Positions 1-8,885 of a stretch of 64,000 nt of DNA are shown here, piece after piece (the first letter of the stretch is position 1; each line of letters begins with the position of its first letter). Below the pieces are notes generated by a model that did no database searches, was not told the origin of the DNA, and worked only from the letters and a program-made list of their open reading frames with translations. The stretch is taken from contig DATJBS010000040.1 of assembly GCA_035515235.1 (NCBI GenBank), positions 1 to 64,000 of the forward strand, read 5' to 3'. This stretch comes from JAMLHH01 sp035515235 (GTDB taxonomy: Bacteria > Bacteroidota > Bacteroidia > Chitinophagales > JADIYW01). The translations under genes were made by a program, and so were the position numbers.

Positions 1-1
1 T

Positions 2-133
2 GACATCACAGAAGAACAAATGCTAATTGTTCAAAACAAACTCAACAACAGAGAAAGAAAACGATTAGGATTTGTTTCTCCTATTAAATATCTTCAATCT
101 TTATTACTAACAAAAGTTGCATTTAGAACTTGA
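2..133 (+). mobile_element. C-terminal end of an IS30-family transposase (cut by the window edge)
   Basis: An open frame enters from the left edge and stops at 131-133. Its 43 visible residues contain NNRERKRLGFVSP and end in KVAFRT. Both resemble the catalytic C-terminus of IS30-family DDE transposases, where an 'NNRPRK.L.F.TP' segment precedes a short tail ending near 'AF.T'. Only the last part of the DDE domain is visible, so I cannot say whether the element is intact. In this family the right inverted repeat usually lies at or just after the stop codon, so the element border is probably near 115-140; this is inference because the left end is not in view. The next gene is convergent and ends only 6 bases beyond the stop. 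Confidence 0.72.
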
Positions 134-139
134 ATGTTG

Positions 140-454
140 CTAACCATTCTCTACGAAGTCCTCATTAAGTGATTTTAAAATTGATTGAAATTCATCTGAA
201 TTAAAACTTATATTTAAACCAGTTTCACTATTCATGTACTCTAAATTAGTTTTATACTTTTCTTCTAAATCAATACTAATTTTAGCTGTTAAATTTTTAT
301 TTTGTTCTTTTTTAAAATAACTAACAGAACGTTTTAATCCATCAATAATCTTTTCTTCATTTAGATTGATCTCATCAGCTGTATTTATTAAACTATCTTT
401 TTGGCAAGAAGTAAACATTAGAGTTAAGATAACTATATAAAATATTGTTTTCAT
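140..454 (-). CDS. Small predicted lipoprotein of unknown function
   Basis: This 104-residue protein starts with a short basic end, a hydrophobic stretch and a lipobox (MFTSC, Cys17), so it should be exported and lipid-anchored. The mature part is hydrophilic and mostly helical in character, rich in Lys, Glu, Asn and Ser. I recognise no domain. The gene runs toward the IS30 remnant and its stop codon lies a few bases from the probable element border. The C-terminus could therefore have been altered by the insertion. Lipoproteins of this sort are common in Bacteroidota and usually lack a known role. Confidence 0.6.
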   Translation of the reverse strand: MKTIFYIVILTLMFTSCQKDSLINTADEINLNEEKIIDGLKRSVSYFKKEQNKNLTAKISIDLEEKYKTNLEYMNSETGLNISFNSDEFQSILKSLNEDFVENG

Positions 455-701
455 TTTTGTTTGTTTAAATTTTTAATAAATGTTTCTAAAATCTCGTTTT
501 AGTGGACGCTGCGTTATTTGGCTTCTTATACAGAATGAAGTTGCGACTATCCATCTCAATTGCGCACCTGAGACTTCTAATGCATTAGTTGTAAATGATT
601 TTAATGTGATATCCATCTGTTTTACAATAGCAAATATATTAGATAGTAAATAATTATTTTAGTGGTCAAACTTCTAAATTATACCCTTTAGTACTAAGTA
701 G

Positions 702-992
702 CTATAATAGTTCAGGTGAAATCTCAATGCCATTCTTTTTTAACAATTGGATCAATTCCTCATTTTTAGACTTACAGCTATTGCAATGTTCAGATATGAT
801 GCACAGCTCTGTAGGTGGCACATCCAATATTTCAGATAGCTTGATGATATATTGACGCTTTAGTAAAGTTTGTCCATTTTCTATATCGGAATATGTCTTC
901 TGAGAGATTTCAAGATAACTTGATACATACTCTTGTGAAAGCCCTTTTTCTAATCTTTTATTTCTTATCAAACTTAAATACGGATAGTTCAT
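702..992 (-). CDS. XRE-family helix-turn-helix transcriptional regulator
   Basis: This 96-residue DNA-binding protein has an XRE/Cro-type helix-turn-helix in residues 7-62 (IRNKRLEKGLSQEYVSSYL, then SQKTYSDIENGQ as recognition helix). The short tail contains a CNSC pair (about residues 70-73) followed by a Lys/Glu-rich helix that may mediate dimerisation. No partner operon is adjacent: the upstream side is a 500-base AT-rich gap and the downstream side is a small lipoprotein pointing the same way. Its target cannot be inferred. Single-domain regulators like this often sit near mobile elements, which fits the IS30 remnant about 600 bases away. Confidence 0.8.
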   Translation of the reverse strand: MNYPYLSLIRNKRLEKGLSQEYVSSYLEISQKTYSDIENGQTLLKRQYIIKLSEILDVPPTELCIISEHCNSCKSKNEELIQLLKKNGIEISPELL

Positions 993-1492
993 GTAGTATT
1001 ATTATATTATATTATAGTGTAAAAATGAAATAAAATAAATGAATTTTAAAATAAAATTTAAGCATTTTGTTACATAGTTAAAAGCTAAAATGTCAATAAA
1101 ATAAGCATGCAGAAATAATGTTATGTTTTGTCTAAATTCAAATAAAATAAGAAGTTTTGAAAATTAATTGTGCTCTTAAGTAATAAAATAAAATCCGTAA
1201 AACGTTACATTATAATTTTAGAGATGTTTTATAAAATTTACTTTTTAAAATAGAAGTTGTTCTGTTTTTAAAAAACCATTGAAAACAATGTTTATATGCG
1301 TTTAAGATTTTTATTCACCACAAGGATACATAGGATAAATTAAAATTTTTGAGGTAGATTATTGACATTTTAAATAAATAGCAGTACAATAAAAGTTCAG
1401 CTTTTAAACTACATGAAACTACTGCAATGCCCAAAGGACATCCTTATGGACTTCAATTGTATTAGAAAACTAATAAAAACTATGTTGTGGTT
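993..1492. other. AT-rich non-coding gap
   Basis: These 500 bases carry no convincing gene. The part next to the XRE gene is made of short runs such as TTATATTATATTATA (about 1000-1015) and repeated AAAATAAA words, and could hold that gene's promoter. There is a short palindrome AAGGACATCCTT at about 1434-1445. The sequence around 1313-1330 resembles one weak DnaA box, but no cluster exists. Confidence 0.6.
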
Positions 1493-2437
1493 TTATAAAC
1501 TATTTTTCCACGTCGCAATCTTCTCCATCAAAATTTGAGCGAGTTTTATTTTACTTTCTATCGTCCAGCCACCAATATGTGGAGTAGCAAGGACTTGGTC
1601 GAGGGAGAAAAGTTCTTGGTATATTTCCAATGAAACTTGTTTGTCTTTTGTCCAAGGTTCGTCTTCATAGACATCGATTCCAAGTCCTTTGATAGAATTA
1701 GATTTTAAAGCATCCAATACTGATATTGTATCGATGACTTCTCCTCTACAAGTATGAATCAAATAAGGATTTTGTGACATTTTAGAAATCTTTTCTTGAT
1801 CTATAAAATGATAGTTCTCTTTTAAAAATGGAATGTGAAGACTGATGACGTCTGATTTTTCTAATAATTCGTCTAACTCCACTTCTTGTATCCAATCTGT
1901 AGCGTAATTGGTTTTGAATTTGTCATACGCTAAAACTTTCACATCGAATCCTCTCAATTTTCTCGCAAAAGCACTTCCTGTATGTCCGAGTCCTATAATT
2001 CCGACCGTTTTGCCATCTAACTCTTCGCCACGATTTTCCTCTCTTTGCCAAATTCCATTTTTGACTTCTTTGTTAGCTTGAGAGATTTTATTCATTACAT
2101 TTAATAAAAGACCTAAAGCATGTTCTCCCACAGCATTTGCATTCCCTTCGGGAGAGCTCAAGACTACTATTCCTTTCTGTTTGGCAAATTCTACATCAAT
2201 ATTTTCAAGTCCTGAACCTACTCTTCCAATAAATTTTAATTGTTCAGCGAGATTTAAAACTTTTTGATTCAGTTGAGTATAAGTCGTAACAATGATTCCT
2301 TCGTACTCAGCAATAATTTCTAATAATTCATTTTCAGTTGGTTCAGGAAGATGAATGACTTCGTAGCCTAAATTTTTAAGACCAACCTCTATGATTTCAT
2401 GTACTTCTTTGGCAGTGATGAGGACTTTCGGCTTCAT
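1493..2437 (-). CDS. D-isomer 2-hydroxyacid dehydrogenase (3-phosphoglycerate dehydrogenase-like)
   Basis: This 314-residue NAD-dependent enzyme has the two-lobed fold of the D-2-hydroxyacid dehydrogenases. The Rossmann loop GLGHTG is at 149-154, the acidic residue that selects NAD is in YDKF near 172, and the catalytic residues appear to be Arg231 (TCRGE), a glutamate in YEDEP near 258-260, and His287 (TPHIGG). It lacks the C-terminal ACT and intervening domains of long SerA proteins, so it is the short form. Possible substrates include 3-phosphoglycerate (serine synthesis) and other 2-hydroxyacids. The start overlaps the rsmA stop in an ATGA, so the two are probably one operon with rsmA first. 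Family certain, substrate not. Confidence 0.88.
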   Translation of the reverse strand: MKPKVLITAKEVHEIIEVGLKNLGYEVIHLPEPTENELLEIIAEYEGIIVTTYTQLNQKVLNLAEQLKFIGRVGSGLENIDVEFAKQKGIVVLSSPEGNANAVGEHALGLLLNVMNKISQANKEVKNGIWQREENRGEELDGKTVGIIGLGHTGSAFARKLRGFDVKVLAYDKFKTNYATDWIQEVELDELLEKSDVISLHIPFLKENYHFIDQEKISKMSQNPYLIHTCRGEVIDTISVLDALKSNSIKGLGIDVYEDEPWTKDKQVSLEIYQELFSLDQVLATPHIGGWTIESKIKLAQILMEKIATWKNSL

Positions 2438-3210
2438 TCTGATAATTTAGAAACTCTATTCGTTAAATCCACAAAATCTTGAACGGATAATTGTTCTGCT
2501 CTTTTCTGAAATAGTTCTTCAGTTAACAACTCCTTGGGTAGAATTTGACTCAATCCGTTTCTTAGCATTTTTCTTCTCTGATTGAATCCAGCTTTGACGA
2601 TTTTAACTAATAATTTATGATTCACTTCTGGTACATCTGTCCTTTTAGTCAAGACCAAAACGGAAGACATCACTTTTGGTGGAGGATTGAAAGCAGTAGG
2701 AAGAATATCAAATGCTATTTCTGCATGATAATATAATTGAGTCAAAACACTCAAAATTCCATATTCTTTATTTCCATGTTTTGCAGCAATTCTATGAGCA
2801 ACTTCTTTTTGAAACATTCCCACCATTGCAGGAATGAGCTCTTTGTATTCAATGATTTTAAATACGATTTGAGAGCTAATATTATAAGGGAAATTTCCAA
2901 CAATAATAGCTGATGGTTTTAATATTTCTGACAAATCAACTTCTAAAAAATCTTTGTGAATAATTTTGCCTTGAAGCTCTGGATAATGAGCATATAGGAA
3001 TTCTACACATCTTTCATCGACTTCTATACAAGTCAAATTGTCAATAAATTCAGGAATCAATGCAGATGTCAATGCGCCAGTACCAGGACCCACTTCTATC
3101 ACTTGAGTTCCTGCATACAAGTTTTTGATGATATCGACCGTACGTTCTACGACTGTGATATCTTTTAAAAAATGTTGACCGTAGCTTTTATTCGGTTGTA
3201 CCTTGTGCAT
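2434..3210 (-). CDS. rsmA: 16S rRNA (adenine1518/1519-N6)-dimethyltransferase RsmA (KsgA)
   Basis: The enzyme dimethylates two adjacent adenines in the helix 45 loop of 16S rRNA during 30S maturation; its loss is a classical cause of kasugamycin resistance. The family signature is clear: YGQHFL near the N-terminus, the SAM-binding motif EVGPGTGALT, the catalytic NFPYNISS, and a C-terminal domain with GFNQRRKMLRNGL. I chose the ATG at 3210, giving an MHKVQP start. The longer frame reaches 3231 but would place its start codon inside a TAnnTTTG promoter match on the minus strand (3229-3236). The upstream neighbour is the divergent aminopeptidase gene. The downstream dehydrogenase overlaps by four bases. 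Confidence 0.95.
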   Translation of the reverse strand: MHKVQPNKSYGQHFLKDITVVERTVDIIKNLYAGTQVIEVGPGTGALTSALIPEFIDNLTCIEVDERCVEFLYAHYPELQGKIIHKDFLEVDLSEILKPSAIIVGNFPYNISSQIVFKIIEYKELIPAMVGMFQKEVAHRIAAKHGNKEYGILSVLTQLYYHAEIAFDILPTAFNPPPKVMSSVLVLTKRTDVPEVNHKLLVKIVKAGFNQRRKMLRNGLSQILPKELLTEELFQKRAEQLSVQDFVDLTNRVSKLSE

Positions 3211-3266
3211 TTTTTTGAATATATTTGACAAAAATATTGATTATAAATTAGTTAATACACCTTTAA

Positions 3267-4697
3267 ATGATAAGTCTTAAAAATACCTCTCCCGCTTCTA
3301 GAATAATAGTGATTGATGCAAATCATCTCACAGATAGTCAGTTGTTAAGTGCAAATATTCAACAAAATCTTAAAAATAAAGTTGCAAAAGATCTAAAAGT
3401 ACTCACTTCTATTGATGAAAATGGCAATGAAATCATTATTGCTCCTTTTTTCACAAATCAAGAAAAGGATGAGCATACAAATACCGAAGCTGTTAGAAGT
3501 TTGGGAAACTTGGTTTTTAAATTGGTTTCAGATGCTCAATTAAAAGAAATAAGCATTCAGTCAGAACTTTCTAAAGAATTGACTTATGCTTTTGTAGAAG
3601 GTTTGGCTTTGTCTAATTATAAATTTGATAAGTATAAAAGTAAAGCGACTACTTTAATAGACAAGATTTTTGTGAGTACAGAAAACTTCACGGAAGATGC
3701 GGTGAAAACATTGAATCGTATTATCAAAAGTGTTTTTTATGCTAGAAATATTGTCAATGAACCACTTTCTACTTTAAAAGCTAAAGAAATCAGCGAGTCT
3801 GCAAAAGCAATAGCTGAAGAAACAGGAATACACTATAAAGAACTAGGAATTGATGCTATTCGCTCATTAAAAATGGGTGGAGTTTTAGGCGTGAATCAAG
3901 GAAGTGAATTAGATCCTACATTTACAGTATTAGAATGGAAACCAGAAAATGCTATAAATAAAAAACCTATTGTATTAGTAGGGAAAGGTGTAGTATATGA
4001 CACAGGTGGATATTCTATTAAGGTAGGAGATGGCATGATGGCTATGAAATGTGATATGGGTGGAGCTGCAGCTGTCTTCGGATCTACTTATTTAGCCGCA
4101 TTAGAAAAATTGCCACAACATATTATCACCTTAGTGCCAGCAGTAGAAAATCGTATCAATGAAAAAGCGTTTGTCCCTGGAGATGTCTTGACGATTTCAG
4201 ATGGAACGACGGTGGAGGTATTGAATACTGATGCAGAAGGAAGGTTAATCTTAGCAGATGCTTTAGTATATGCTCAGCAATTTGATCCAGAATTTGTTTT
4301 TGATTTTGCTACTTTGACAGGAGCTGCTATGAGAGCAATCGGTACAGGTGGAGCTGCATACATGGGAACAGCATCAGATGAGATTAAAAAAATTGCTTTG
4401 GAAGCAGCGAATTCTACACACGAGAGAATCGCAGAATTACCGTTATGGGACGATTATGCTGAACAATTAAAGTCTGAAGTTGCAGATTTGAGTAACTTAG
4501 GAGGTCCTTTAGCAGGTGCGAGTACGGCAGGTAAGTTTTTGCAGCATTTTACAAAATATCCTTGGTTGCATTTTGATATTGCTGCTCCAGCTTTTTTAAG
4601 CTCAGCATCTTCTTATAGACCAGTTGGAGGAACAGGTTCAGGTGTTCGATTTATGTTAGAATTTTTTAAAAGTTATATAGCTCATGTCAAAAAATGA
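3267..4697 (+). CDS. pepA: M17-family leucyl aminopeptidase
   Basis: This 476-residue cytosolic aminopeptidase with two metal ions removes N-terminal residues from peptides. The N-terminal about 160 residues form the poorly conserved regulatory lobe. The catalytic lobe shows the expected ligands: Lys240 and Asp245 in VGKGVVYDTGG, Asp263 in MKCDMGGAA, and the family signature NTDAEGRL at 320-327, supplying Asp322 and Glu324. Length is close to the usual 480-500. It is divergent from rsmA across a short gap and overlaps pdxA by 14 bases, so the two downstream genes are probably cotranscribed and translationally coupled. E. coli PepA also binds DNA at cer sites; nothing here shows that role. Confidence 0.93.
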   Translation: MISLKNTSPASRIIVIDANHLTDSQLLSANIQQNLKNKVAKDLKVLTSIDENGNEIIIAPFFTNQEKDEHTNTEAVRSLGNLVFKLVSDAQLKEISIQSELSKELTYAFVEGLALSNYKFDKYKSKATTLIDKIFVSTENFTEDAVKTLNRIIKSVFYARNIVNEPLSTLKAKEISESAKAIAEETGIHYKELGIDAIRSLKMGGVLGVNQGSELDPTFTVLEWKPENAINKKPIVLVGKGVVYDTGGYSIKVGDGMMAMKCDMGGAAAVFGSTYLAALEKLPQHIITLVPAVENRINEKAFVPGDVLTISDGTTVEVLNTDAEGRLILADALVYAQQFDPEFVFDFATLTGAAMRAIGTGGAAYMGTASDEIKKIALEAANSTHERIAELPLWDDYAEQLKSEVADLSNLGGPLAGASTAGKFLQHFTKYPWLHFDIAAPAFLSSASSYRPVGGTGSGVRFMLEFFKSYIAHVKK

Positions 4698-5748
4698 AAA
4701 GTTAAAAGTAGGGATTAGTATAGGCGATATCGCTGGTATTGGTCCAGAAGTTATTTTGAAAACTTTCACAGACGATAGGCTTTATAAGCTTTTTACTCCA
4801 GTATTATTTGGTAATTCTAAAGTGTTGTCCTTTTATCGTAAAGTGCTCAACATCGATAAGATTCAATATAGTGCAGTAAAAAATATGGATAATTTGAGCC
4901 ATAATAGTTTGAATATTATCAACTGTTGGGAAGAAGATGTGCAAATAGAGCCAGGAAGACTTAATGAGAAAACCGGTGAATTGGCTTTGAAATCTTTAGA
5001 AAGTGCTACTGAAGCACTCAAAAGTGGTGCAGTCGATTTGTTGGTTACAGCACCCATCAATAAAAATGTTATTCATAGCGAGCAATTTCCATTTTCAGGT
5101 CATACTCCATATTTACAACATCAATTAGGAGGTGAGGAAGTGCTCATGTTTATGGTCAGTGAGAATATCAAAGTAGGTTTAGTCACTGAGCATGTAGCCG
5201 TGAAGGACATTCATACTTTTATTACTCAGGAAGCTATTCTCAAGAAATTAGAATTAATGAATCAATCTCTCATGGTAGATTTCGGTATAGATAAACCTCG
5301 TATTGCTGTGCTTGGTCTTAATCCTCATGCAGGCGATCACGGACTTATAGGTTCTGAAGAAACAGAAATTATTTCTCCCGCAATCAAAGCAGCGAGTAAA
5401 AATGGAATTTTAGCTTTTGGACCTTATCCAGCAGATGGTTTCTTTGCACATGGAGAATATGAGGTTTTTGATGCAGTACTAGCAATGTATCACGATCAAG
5501 GCTTGATTCCATTCAAATCCTTATGTATTGGCGAAGGCACCAACTTTACTGCGGGAATGAAAGTAGTGAGAGTTTCTCCTGATCATGGAACAGCAGAACA
5601 AATAGCTGGCAAAAATTTAGCAGACGAATCCTCCTTTAGAGAAGCCATTTTTTGTGCGCTAGATATTTATAAAAATAGAGAGCAATATGCTGAACGCAAT
5701 GCTAATCCAGTAGAAAAAAGAGCGAATTTAAAAGACGAAGATAGATAG
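4684..5748 (+). CDS. pdxA: 4-hydroxythreonine-4-phosphate dehydrogenase PdxA
   Basis: The enzyme oxidises 4-phosphooxy-L-threonine in the deoxyxylulose-5-phosphate-dependent route to pyridoxal phosphate. Family motifs are present throughout the 354 residues: GDIAGIGPEV at the N-terminus, the substrate segment SGHTPYL, the metal and substrate ligands in LGLNPHAGDHG, and the late block AMYHDQGLIPFK followed by VSPDHGTA. The start codon lies inside the end of the aminopeptidase gene. The 3' end meets the response-regulator gene tail to tail with one base between, and I see no hairpin there. No other vitamin B6 gene is in the window. Confidence 0.95.
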   Translation: MSKNEKLKVGISIGDIAGIGPEVILKTFTDDRLYKLFTPVLFGNSKVLSFYRKVLNIDKIQYSAVKNMDNLSHNSLNIINCWEEDVQIEPGRLNEKTGELALKSLESATEALKSGAVDLLVTAPINKNVIHSEQFPFSGHTPYLQHQLGGEEVLMFMVSENIKVGLVTEHVAVKDIHTFITQEAILKKLELMNQSLMVDFGIDKPRIAVLGLNPHAGDHGLIGSEETEIISPAIKAASKNGILAFGPYPADGFFAHGEYEVFDAVLAMYHDQGLIPFKSLCIGEGTNFTAGMKVVRVSPDHGTAEQIAGKNLADESSFREAIFCALDIYKNREQYAERNANPVEKRANLKDEDR

Positions 5749-5749
5749 A

Positions 5750-6394
5750 TTAGAAATCATCGCTAGGTACAAAGAGTCCTTGTTTTATTGCAAAGACAAT
5801 TAATTCAGTATTCTTACGAATTTTGAATTTGTTCATAATGTTTTTGTGATAAAACTGTACTGTATGATGGCTTAGAAATAATTGAGCTGCAATTTCTTTG
5901 ATAGATAAACCATTGCATAAACCATTTAAAACTTCTTGCTCTCTGTCTGTAAGTTGAAGGACAATATCTTCATCAGAAGTGAGGTTGGTTAATGTTCTGC
6001 TTCTAAGATTTTTTTCAATATAAATATTTCCTGCAAGAACTTCTTGTATAGCCATTTTCAATTCTTCAGGTGCAATATCTTTGGATAAATATCCATTGAC
6101 TCCTAAATTCAATACATTTTTAATCGTAGAAGAGTCTCTTAAGGAACTAAGAGCAATGATTTTAATTTTGTTTTTATAGTTTTTCTTGCAGATTTCAATC
6201 AATTTGATGCCATTAATTTCTGGCATAATGATATCTACAAATATGATGTCCGGTCGAGTCCCATTTTCTAAAGCATCTAAAAATGCTTGGGCACTATTGA
6301 AAGACAAAATCTCTACTTCTTCAAAATTTTCTTTAATAAGAATTTCTAAAGCTCCTGTAATTAGTTTTTGATCATCAATTAGTGTAAAAAGCAT
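5750..6394 (-). CDS. NarL/LuxR-type two-component response regulator
   Basis: This 214-residue protein has a receiver domain (1-120) and a LuxR-type helix-turn-helix (about 145-205). The receiver has the acidic pair in LIDDQ (7-8), the phosphoacceptor Asp54 in FVDIIMPEING, the Ser in ALSS and the Lys in GYLSKD. The output domain begins LTDREQEVLNGL and has the typical IKEIAAQLFLSHHTVQ helices. It is divergent from the hybrid histidine kinase gene, which makes that kinase a plausible partner, though a cognate relation is inferred only from position. A TAnnTTTG match lies just upstream at 6412-6419. Confidence 0.9.
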   Translation of the reverse strand: MLFTLIDDQKLITGALEILIKENFEEVEILSFNSAQAFLDALENGTRPDIIFVDIIMPEINGIKLIEICKKNYKNKIKIIALSSLRDSSTIKNVLNLGVNGYLSKDIAPEELKMAIQEVLAGNIYIEKNLRSRTLTNLTSDEDIVLQLTDREQEVLNGLCNGLSIKEIAAQLFLSHHTVQFYHKNIMNKFKIRKNTELIVFAIKQGLFVPSDDF

Positions 6395-6411
6395 AGGTTG
6401 ATTGTTAAATA

Positions 6412-6419
6412 CAAAAGTA
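6412..6419 (-). promoter_or_regulatory. Candidate -7 element for the response regulator gene
   Basis: Reading leftwards, the strand shows TACTTTTG, which matches the Bacteroidota -7 consensus TAnnTTTG, 18 bases before the start codon at 6394. I see no good -33 TTTG at the usual distance, so the assignment is tentative. Confidence 0.4.
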
Positions 6420-6502
6420 CGAAACGTATTGGTATTTATTTTTCAATGATTGATTAGTAAAATTAATATATGAAAAGGCCTCCACGAAATCGAGATTACT
6501 TG

Positions 6503-6510
6503 TAAGTTTG
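6503..6510 (+). promoter_or_regulatory. Candidate -7 element for the hybrid kinase gene
   Basis: TAAGTTTG matches TAnnTTTG and lies 17 bases before the kinase ATG, implying a leader of about 10 bases. The -33 box is not evident. Together with the divergent match at 6412-6419 this suggests that kinase and regulator are transcribed from back-to-back promoters. Confidence 0.45.
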
Positions 6511-6527
6511 TATCATCCAAATAAAAT

Positions 6528-8876
6528 ATGAATAAGATTAAACTCGATCAACTCATTTTTGCAGTCCTCATTTTTGTTTTCGTCTTTATAGCAGGTACAG
6601 CTGTTCTGTCTTTTTCAAATCTTAAAGCAGTAGTTGAAAATATTAATACGGCAAGTAGTCCCAACTTGAATTTATTGCAATTAGAGTCTCTTACTTCCGA
6701 TCTTTCTTATGCAGAAAGTAGTGTAAAGTCCTACAATTTGACTAGAGATATTGTGTATCTCGAGCCTTATTTAAATACTGTCAACGATGTCAATGCTTTA
6801 ATGGACTCTATATTGGTAAATGCTTCAAAAGATAAAAATAGTATCAATCTAGGAGATTCATTAGAAATGTTGGTGACTCAAAAGCTGAGTATTCTTGAAT
6901 CTATCTTGGCGTTGAGAAATAATGAAGGAGTAACAGAAGAGCTCAATCGTATCAATTCAAAATTAGCAATAGCTAATGAAGTCAACAAAAAAATCGAGAA
7001 AAGTGGTAAGGTATTTAAAGGAAAAGAAGAGAGAAAAAAAATAAAAGAAGCCAAAATTGCAGCCAAACCTGAGAATGTTTTGGAAAGGATGAAAACAGCT
7101 ATCGGAAGCGAATTAGTAGAAGTCAAATCTGATCAGCTTTCGGAGTTGAAAGATATCAAATTACAAGAGCTTAAATTATTAAAAGAAGATAGAGATGTAA
7201 TGGCTCAAATCCGATCTCTTATTTTTCAACTTCAAGAAATACAAAAGCAACAAATAGTAAAAAACACTTTAAAAGCGTCCGAATTAACAGCTAAAACCTA
7301 TAGAATAATTTTCTTATTCTGTGTTTTAGGTTCACTGCTAATGTTAGGAGCAATAGTTGTAATAGTATATTATATAAGAAAAAGCAAAAGTTATACAGAA
7401 GCTTTAAAAGCTGCGAATGTAGAAATAGAATCATTTGCAAAAGCTAAAGAGACTTTTCTATATAATGTAAGCCATGAATTAAGAACTCCACTCAACGCAG
7501 TGATTGGTTTCTCAGAGCAATTAGATAAAGAAAAAGATGATAATAAACGTCTAGAAATTACACAGATTATATACAAATCGGCTCAACATCTCAAGTATAT
7601 TTTAAATGACATTTTAGATTACAGTAAATTAAATGCAGGGAAATTTATCTTGAAAAATACCAATTTTAATTTGCCAGTGTTTTTGAAAGAAATCAGTTTG
7701 ATAGTAGAAAATAATTCCAAACAAAAAGGTTTAGACACTCACTTTGAAATTGAAGGCGAACTGCCTGAATATTTATCTGGAGATGTTTTAAGACTGAGAC
7801 AGATTTTCTTAAATATTATAGATAATGCTATCAAATACACCAACGAAGGTCAAGTAACTGTGTTTGTCAAATTTAATACAATAGCCGAAAATCAAGGCGA
7901 ATTACATGTGAAAGTAAAAGATTCTGGAATTGGAATGTCTGAAGCTGACCTGAAAAAAATCTTTAATGCGTTTGAACAAGCTTCTACAAGAGCTTCAATG
8001 AGTGCACAAGGGACAGGTCTAGGATTAAGTATTACTAAGCAATTGATTGAAATGCAAAGTGGCACTTTAAATGTGGAAAGTGAAGTGGGGCTAGGCTCTA
8101 CTTTTGAATTTATGATACCGTACCAAATTCAAACAGATGACCAACTTTTAGGTGTTGAGTCTGAAAGTCTCTTACATTATAAAGAGTCATTAAGTGGTGC
8201 GAAAATTTTGGCAGTTGACGATGTTCATCTAAATCTAAAATTGGTAGAATATATCTTAAGCAAGTACAATGTGGAATTGACATTATTGGAAGATGGTCAT
8301 GAGGTGATGTCTACTATTGAAAATAATCATTTTGATTTAGTGCTATTGGATTTGAATCTAAATGGTATCTCAGGAAAAGAAATCTGTGAAATGATTCGAA
8401 AAAACTCTAATGAGGACGTTAGAAATTTACCAGTAATAGCTGTTTCTGCTACACATCAAAGTAAGGAAACTGTTGTCGGTTATGGGTTTGATGATGTCTT
8501 AGGAAAACCTTACACAGAAAGTCAATTACTGAAAGTAGTTCATCAATACTTTTCTTTTGAAGAGATATTAGATGAAAACACCATCGTTTTTGATAAAAGC
8601 CATCCATCTTATAATGAAATTTTGGAAAAGGCTAAACCTGAATTGATGGATTGTGCTAATCAACTCAAGGAAAATATACCTACAGAAAACACTACAGCTG
8701 TATTAGAAACAGTACATCGATTAATACCGATATTGCATCTTTTAGGTAATACAGAATTGAAAGATGAAGTGTTAATTCTAGAAGCTATCTTAATTAAAAA
8801 TCAAGATTTATCGAAGTCTAAAAAGAAACTTCAGCAATTACAAGATAAATTAAATCTTTTTTCTAAAAGTCTTTAG
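6528..8876 (+). CDS. Hybrid sensor histidine kinase with receiver and Hpt-like tail
   Basis: This 782-residue membrane kinase has a first membrane helix at about 8-28, an extracytoplasmic region of about 230 residues rich in Lys, Glu and Leu (coiled-coil-like), and a second helix at about 260-285. The HisKA domain carries the phosphorylated His316 in NVSHELRTPLN. The ATPase domain has the N box NIIDNAIKYT, G1 DSGIGMS and G2 GTGLGLSI. A receiver follows with acidic residues in AVDD and phosphoacceptor Asp608 in LLDLNLNG. The last 100 residues look like a four-helix Hpt domain with candidate His730 in ETVHRLI, so a full intramolecular relay is possible. The sensor region matches no domain I recognise. 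The divergent LuxR-type regulator is a likely output. Confidence 0.9.
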   Translation: MNKIKLDQLIFAVLIFVFVFIAGTAVLSFSNLKAVVENINTASSPNLNLLQLESLTSDLSYAESSVKSYNLTRDIVYLEPYLNTVNDVNALMDSILVNASKDKNSINLGDSLEMLVTQKLSILESILALRNNEGVTEELNRINSKLAIANEVNKKIEKSGKVFKGKEERKKIKEAKIAAKPENVLERMKTAIGSELVEVKSDQLSELKDIKLQELKLLKEDRDVMAQIRSLIFQLQEIQKQQIVKNTLKASELTAKTYRIIFLFCVLGSLLMLGAIVVIVYYIRKSKSYTEALKAANVEIESFAKAKETFLYNVSHELRTPLNAVIGFSEQLDKEKDDNKRLEITQIIYKSAQHLKYILNDILDYSKLNAGKFILKNTNFNLPVFLKEISLIVENNSKQKGLDTHFEIEGELPEYLSGDVLRLRQIFLNIIDNAIKYTNEGQVTVFVKFNTIAENQGELHVKVKDSGIGMSEADLKKIFNAFEQASTRASMSAQGTGLGLSITKQLIEMQSGTLNVESEVGLGSTFEFMIPYQIQTDDQLLGVESESLLHYKESLSGAKILAVDDVHLNLKLVEYILSKYNVELTLLEDGHEVMSTIENNHFDLVLLDLNLNGISGKEICEMIRKNSNEDVRNLPVIAVSATHQSKETVVGYGFDDVLGKPYTESQLLKVVHQYFSFEEILDENTIVFDKSHPSYNEILEKAKPELMDCANQLKENIPTENTTAVLETVHRLIPILHLLGNTELKDEVLILEAILIKNQDLSKSKKKLQQLQDKLNLFSKSL

Positions 8877-8885
8877 ATCAATGTC

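Noticed and set aside
473..616. Minus-strand open frame of 48 codons between the lipoprotein and the XRE gene
   Set aside because: It is short, resembles nothing I know, and has no clear start signal or neighbour support.
993..1492. Possible replication origin or regulatory locus in the AT-rich gap
   Set aside because: Only one weak DnaA-box-like word is visible, there is no cluster, and dnaA/dnaN/gidA-type neighbours are absent.
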